This document shows positions 59,099 through 64,000 of a stretch of DNA of 64,000 bases, in pieces. Both the position numbers and the translations under genes were made by a program. Every line of letters starts with the position of its first letter. Positions within the stretch are counted from its first letter, which is position 1. Source of the stretch: Cryptomeria japonica. Its lineage: Eukaryota > Streptophyta > Pinopsida > Cupressales > Cupressaceae. The notes beneath the pieces are model-generated. The model made no database searches. It was not told the DNA's origin and saw nothing but the letters and a program-made list of their open reading frames with translations. The stretch lies in assembly GCF_030272615.1 (NCBI RefSeq), contig NC_081415.1:605501137-605565136 (forward strand), written 5' to 3'.

Positions 59099-59759
59099 GG
59101 TGACTTTGCAGATCATTTTGTAAATATTATGAATATCTATAATTTATGTTCTTCTTCTTTCCATAAGTGCTCATGCATGGGTCAACCCCTTTAGATTGGC
59201 CAAGTTTTGATCTTTTGCGGATACAGGGAGGGTTTCCATTTTTTTGTTCTCCTTTTGTGACTTTATACCCAATGGATACTTTTCAAACATCTGGTCTTAC
59301 CCTAAGAAAGATTAGGGCCCCCTCTGAGTTGCCAAAATGTTGAATTTTTTCTATCAACAAAATTGCAAATCCAATCTTAGAAACCTGGGTTTCCTCCATA
59401 ACCTGCATGTTATGCATTCCTCCATAAACTTCATGTTATGCACACTGTTTAAGAAATAATGGAGAATTTTTTTTCCTTTTAGGCTCCATTTCTATTTTTG
59501 AGTTGACTGGGTCAACCAATCAACTCACTTAATTTCTACTAGCTGGAGGACTCCCCATTGTTGGTGGGCCGGTTTCCCCTTATTTCCTCTTATCAATCAT
59601 TGGAGGTTTCCTCTTAGGTTTTTTGGGCCCTGCTATCCCACAAGTTTTTATATGGCCAGCAAATGGGTCATGGGATAGCAAGATGGTGATCCCAACCTAT
59701 GATATCATTCTCCCCGCACAGGCAAGATAGAAAGGCAAAATTGCTTGCAAGATAAAAAA

Positions 59760-60415
59760 ACAAAGAGGAGGTCTCTTCCTCGCTACCATGTGAGGAATGA
59801 TACAACACATGAAGGGCCTTGTGAGAGAAACAAGCTAGGGGAAAATACTCATCCCACTATCCTTCACACCTTTCCATGCAATCACGATGACCCTACAGGG
59901 TAAGAAACAAAGAGAATAGTAATCTTCCCACCATCCCACATGACATTTTGGGGAGGTAGTTTGGCCAAAGGGAGGAAATACAAAGAATATCGTGAGATAG
60001 TGGGAGGTGAGACTCAGTCTCTCCCACCACCCCTACAATGGAAATAAATTCCCACGTGATGCCCTATAGGGTAACCAAAAGTTAGGTGAGTGGTTTCCCC
60101 ATCATCCCATAAATAGTTTCAAGGTTTCAATGGGGGCCTAACAGGATAAAATAACAAAGAGGGGGTTGTCCCCCACCATACTGGGAGGATTTTTATTGAT
60201 GTAGTGATACCCTGCAGAGTAAGAGAGCATAAGAATGCAGGTAGTGTTCCTACCACCCCACAAAGTAAAGGTGATAGATCTAAAGGCCTTGTGGGGTAAA
60301 TAAACAGAATGAACAAGGCTTTCCCACCATCCTGTAGGGCCTTTTTGGGAAGCAATTTGGCCTTGTGGGATAAAAGAAACAAGGAAAGTATGTTCCCCAC
60401 TATCCCACATGGTTA
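59760..60415 (+). repeat. Stem-loop array in G 3' LTR
   Basis: At least seven degenerate units of 50-120 bp, each opening with a GCCYTGTGGGRTAA-like block and closing with a TTCCCACYATCCCACA-like block that is its near reverse complement. Clearest unit: CCTTGTGGGATAA at 60361 paired with ACTATCCCACATGG ending 60412. The same array lies at about 16080-16750 in the other LTR. Confidence 0.6.
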
Positions 60416-61121
60416 GTTAGGCCACTAGGCAGTCACATAGCAAAGTGGAAACATGGGCATGAGGGACCACATCAGTCATCTATGGTTGTTGGATCTTCAT
60501 AAAGGCCTGATCCGACGACCATGTTTTAATCTTTTGTTGGCATTTTGAGCGCTCACATGGTGAGATCTCGGGCATCCATCTATGCGTGAGATCTCTTGAT
60601 CGATGATGGATATTCAATTTTGTGGTGACCGTTGAATTTCAACTGCTCTGCAAGTGAATGGTTGCTGACCTGGTAATCAAGACATTTTTTGTGCTCAGTT
60701 GACACTCAATCTCAGATCATATTTTCATTTAACCACTAGGGATTGTTTCCATTACTGTAGAAATGACCGTATAGGCTGATTCTAGATGCCACTCATGCCT
60801 CTTCAAGGCATTATGAAGACTTTTTGGTCTAATAGAGATTTCTCAGATGCTATCCCATGCATATTTCTCCTAATTTTCAGGAGATGATTGTCCCTCCCAT
60901 ACCTCTAGAGCCAATTTCAGATGAAATCCATGTTCATTAATTATGGATCAAAGACTTTTTTGCTTAGGAGTGTGCTTGACTATGCTTATGTGCAGGGTTT
61001 GCTTCATGTACAAAGTATTTTTATTTCCTCCTAGATGATTGGACACTCATAGATGAGATTTTGCACATTATAGCTCAAATCATTCAATCAAATTTTCTTC
61101 TCCCCTCTTCCTTTTTGTAAT

Positions 61122-61151
61122 CTAACCCTAGTTAGGGTTAGGGTTAGGGTT
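61122..61151. repeat. Telomere-like TTAGGG motif in G 3' LTR
   Basis: CTAACCCTAG followed by three TTAGGG copies in inverted arrangement; the 5' LTR at 44515-44541 has two copies. Too short to be a telomere. Confidence 0.8.
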
Positions 61152-61805
61152 TCTATCTTGAGTCCAGTCTAAGTTATGCCTGAACTATAAAGACAATTTC
61201 TATAATATTTCCATCATCTTATTTTTCTTTCTCTGTAGAAAACTTATGTTTCTTTGCATATGTAAAATTTCCTTTGCCTTCTTATGAATAAAATTTACAT
61301 ATTTTGCCTCTATTCAGTTCTCATAACTTGTGTATTTTCTTTTCCTTGTTGTTTGAATTCATATTTCTTTAGTTTTCCTTAGAATAGTGATTTTGTTAAC
61401 TCTTTTTTAGGAATTATCTGTGGGCTATATTTAGTCCCTCTTGTCATCTTCAAGATTTATATCCTTCACTCTTCTTAGGAAGCTAAGTAAGATAAGATCC
61501 TGTGCATGTCTTGGGTAGTTTTTTATTCATGTTTAGTGCAATTATAAGTAGGGAAGATCACCATTTCAATCTAGGTGTGAACCTTTTCCTTTCTTTCAAG
61601 CATCCCTCTTTCTCCCTTTTCCCCTATCAGACTAGTAGATTAGATATTTCAATGTTGGGTTAGTTCAACACTTGCATCAGATTGAAGAGGAAGTCGACCT
61701 TCTCCAGTGATTCAACCTCATAATAGCACAAGGTCCCACACTTGAGAGGTTATTTCCATGTTTCACAAGGTTGCTCATCATAGGGTGCAAACTTTTGTGA
61801 CAACA

Positions 61806-63092
61806 AATACCCTGCTAGAATTATATGAAACATTATAATGGGGAATGCACATGCATTTAGACACACTGCCTAGAGATCACTGCTCAAAACACAATAATAA
61901 CAATGGTTACAACCTTGGGGAAGACTCACTCTCTTACCAAAAGATTCAGATTATCTAGAAGATCATGAACTGATAGAATAGCATCTCCTAATGTTTGATT
62001 ACAGTTCTAGTTAAGCTCATATACTACACTGCTACACTTCTTTTTCACTTCTCCTCTGCTAACAAAAGATCAAATATTTATTCGCACTTTACACACACTC
62101 ACAAATTCCACAGATACATCAACAACACAAAATTATATCATTTAATACAAATCAACAACCTATATTTCAAGGTCAGTTCAATCTACAATACAAATTATAC
62201 AATATGACCACACATGCTAAAATAACACATGTGAACTAAAACAATGTCAACTAAGACATAGTATGGACCCAAATCACCATAGTGAACATGAAACACCTCC
62301 CAGAATTATGCCTCAAACTTTTGCAACACACCACAATCATCATAAATGTCACATAACATGAAGAACACCATCAGATTTTGAAAAAAGTCATTAACACATA
62401 CAATGATCAACACGGACCACCAACATAAATAGGACGCAATCTAGAAACATCCACAAGCATCATGAATTACTGCAACAACAACCACAACAACACCACTTAA
62501 TAGAATCTTCATCATCAATATATCAAACCTCAAGAACACTAACTCAACTGACTATCACAACATAAATAGGACGCAATCTAGAAACATCCACAAGCATCAT
62601 GAATTACTGCAACAACAACCACAACAACACCACTTAATAGAATCTTCATCATCAATATATCAAACCTCAAGAACACTAACTCAACTGACTATCAAACTTA
62701 AATATATGCTTGTGAACATCCAAATCATGAACCACCTGAATTGACCATACACCAAAATGTCCAAAACACTGTTCCAAATCCATGAACAAAGATATAGCAA
62801 TCTAGGAGCAATACAAAGAAAAATCCAGAATATTGAACATCACTAAACAATGAAAAAACAATTGCAATATTGAATCATGTAACTCGATCAAATCATCATG
62901 TGAACCAATGAAACTTCTATTGAATCAACTAGAGATACTTATCTCAAAACCCTTTAAACCACAACAAATCATCTAAAACACACTGGCCGAACCAACTTAC
63001 TTAATCTGACTACAACACTGGAACACGTAGAGGAATATGTTGACATCAATGATAAAACATTGTTCCAAAAAACTTCTGAACAATATCCAATA
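61806..63092 (-). repeat. 5' LTR of B, outer piece
   Basis: Begins with the G target duplication AATAC (61806-61810) and then continues CCTGCTAGAATTATATGAAA, matching 10350-11474. Ends CCAATA instead of CCAACA. Includes a private 137-bp tandem duplication. Confidence 0.88.
62421..62694. repeat. 137-bp tandem duplication in B 5' LTR
   Basis: 62421-62557 and 62558-62694 are practically identical; the 3' LTR has one copy (about 10960-11090). The duplication therefore happened after insertion of B. Confidence 0.9.
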
Positions 63093-64000
63093 GGACCCCA
63101 ATGCCCATTTTTCCAAAGGTTCATTCACCTATACCAGTATAAATACCTATTATAGCTATATTTCAGCCATAAATTACCAAATTGCTTCACAAGAGAAGGT
63201 TGTCTTAGTGAAGGTTGTCCTAGTCCAATCCAAAGAACTACAAGAGATAAAAGGACCACTAAAAAACTTTGGCAAATATATGGTGAACATAAAGAAACAA
63301 CAAGGCCAAAATACTAGACCTTATGAAGCTCCATATTAACCTAATGGGCCTCCTTACCAAGTTGATCCCTAGGGTCAAAGAAAAAATTATAATGCAAGAC
63401 CTTATCAACTCTATAATCCTAGGACTGCCAACTCTTCAATAAAATGTGTACTATGTAAAATAATATGGCATGAGACTATGAGTGGTATTTCCCTTGTAAT
63501 CATCCTCATAATTATACCACCTGCTCTAATAGAATATTAAATTAGACTCCCATAGTTTAGAAAAATGTTGTAGCTTCTCAAAGGGTAGAACAAGAAGCAA
63601 ATGAATAGCCAAGCACTCAAATTGATCAAGGTAATTCTAATGTTTCCTTCATGAACTGGCAAGGTGAGGAGTTTTGTGAAGTGAATCATCCATGAGGACA
63701 AAGTCAATCTTATGTCCCTATAGCAACAATACAAGGTCAAAAAAGATGGTTGTATACATTGGACAACAACTAGATAAGGGTCAACATCAAGCTAATAAGG
63801 TGGAAAATGAAGATTCTACAAGTCAACAAGGTCAATTTGGAACATGTTTTTCAAAGAGCATTCAAATTTTGCCAAGGAACTAGGTTGCAGTAACCAAAGA
63901 TCATTCAAAAGCACCATGACAACCAATACAAGCACAAGAAAATGTTTTTGTTCTAAAAGGACAACAAGGGGTTAGTACAATTCCATTTAATATCCTAGAG
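63093..64000 (+). pseudogene. H gag, right part (runs off the window)
   Basis: Resumes at GGACC with CCAATGCCCATTTTTCCAAA, matching CCTATGCCCTTATTTCCAAA of the G gag (about 54105-54124). Gln/Pro-rich linker with decayed frames; a possible zinc-knuckle remnant KCVLCKIIWHE near 63440-63475. Pol and 3' LTR must lie beyond the window. Confidence 0.6.

Larger units (their letters stand above)
15699..61805 (+). mobile_element. Element G: Ty3/gypsy element with extra RNase H, split by D and F
   Basis: 5' LTR 15699-16761 plus 43847-45207 (split by D), primer site 45211-45230, gag 45582-45746 plus 53663-54330 (split by F), pol to 59098, 3' LTR 59338-61805. The target duplications GATAT (15694-15698) and AATAC (61806-61810) each differ by one base from GATAC, which stands at the empty site in the other B LTR. 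The LTRs differ by roughly a fifth by eye, so it is old. Confidence 0.88.
59338..61805 (+). repeat. 3' LTR of G
   Basis: 2,468 bp, uninterrupted, TGTTGAATT to GTGACAACA, followed by AATAC. It shows that the 5' copy was cut at ACTAG (60434-60438 region). Confidence 0.88.
10150..63092 (-). mobile_element. Element B: SIRE-like Ty1/copia element split by G
   Basis: Left to right on the + strand: 3' LTR (10150-11474), purine tracts, pol, gag, primer site (15469-15482) and a 5' LTR split into 15483-15698 and 61811-63092 by element G. The two 5' LTR pieces match consecutive parts of the intact 3' LTR: the left copy reads AAGATGATACCGTGCTAGAAG across the join. Its PPT is practically the same as those of D, F and Z, which suggests it is of the type that could mobilise them, although this copy is broken. 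Confidence 0.88.
9187..64000 (+). mobile_element. Element H: Ty3/gypsy element, outermost layer of the nest
   Basis: Visible parts are a primer-site-like sequence (9187-9206), gag up to 10149, then gag again from 63093 to the window end. Everything between is element B and its contents. H gag resembles that of G (shared DHLSL and LTTIKR blocks and a conserved SMGG), so H and G belong to the same gypsy lineage. The break is flanked by GGTCA (10145-10149) and GGACC (63093-63097), a diverged 5-bp target duplication. Pol and the 3' LTR lie beyond 64000. Confidence 0.7.

Noticed and set aside
61122-61151. Telomere or interstitial telomere array
   Set aside because: Only three hexamers, at the same place in both LTRs of G; part of the LTR.

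Overview
This window is plant nuclear DNA made almost entirely of LTR retrotransposons stacked inside one another. I see no host gene, rRNA, tRNA gene or CRISPR array. The evidence for a plant is: Ty1/copia and Ty3/gypsy gag-pol proteins of plant type (SIRE-like copia; chromoviruses; a gypsy lineage with an extra RNase H), initiator-methionine-tRNA primer sites, 5-bp target duplications, LTRs up to 3.9 kb, and C-to-T decay. The density and age of the insertions suggest a seed plant with a large genome, possibly a conifer, but I cannot name the species.

Left block (1-7469): a copia element, A (+ strand), whose 5' LTR is interrupted at 1328/1329 by the 3' end of another element, Z. Then comes 7470-9186, with a 42-bp tandem repeat and a strong hairpin. 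This is probably the 5' LTR or leader of a gypsy element, H (+).

Main block (9187-64000): a five-layer nest that can be read base by base from target duplications. H gag is split by copia element B (10150-63092, -). The 5' LTR of B is split by gypsy element G (15699-61805, +). The 5' LTR of G is split by element D (16762-43841, -). D carries two insertions: chromovirus C (17548-30216, -) in its 3' LTR and chromovirus E (31266-39110, +) in its interior. The gag of G is separately split by element F (45747-53657, -), and F itself holds a 1.2-kb foreign segment with an acidic coiled-coil ORF (50751-51935). LTR divergence, judged by eye, fits this order: C is the least diverged, then E and D, then G and B.

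The most unusual content is the D/F/Z family. These elements have copia-type LTRs, primer site and polypurine tract almost identical to those of the SIRE-like element B, but no protease, integrase or reverse transcriptase. Between a gag-like segment with four CCHC zinc-knuckle motifs and the 3' LTR they carry one long ORF (about 1,160 codons in F) of unknown function, conserved between D and F and at its tail in Z. They look like a non-autonomous family mobilised in trans by B-like copias that carries its own protein. The other notable signals are structured arrays inside LTRs: palindromes with a compensatory base-pair change in C, a 20-bp perfect inverted repeat in E, and an array of stem-loop units in G.

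All coding regions are pseudogenes. C is closest to intact, with its gag-pol in a single frame broken by only about six stops.
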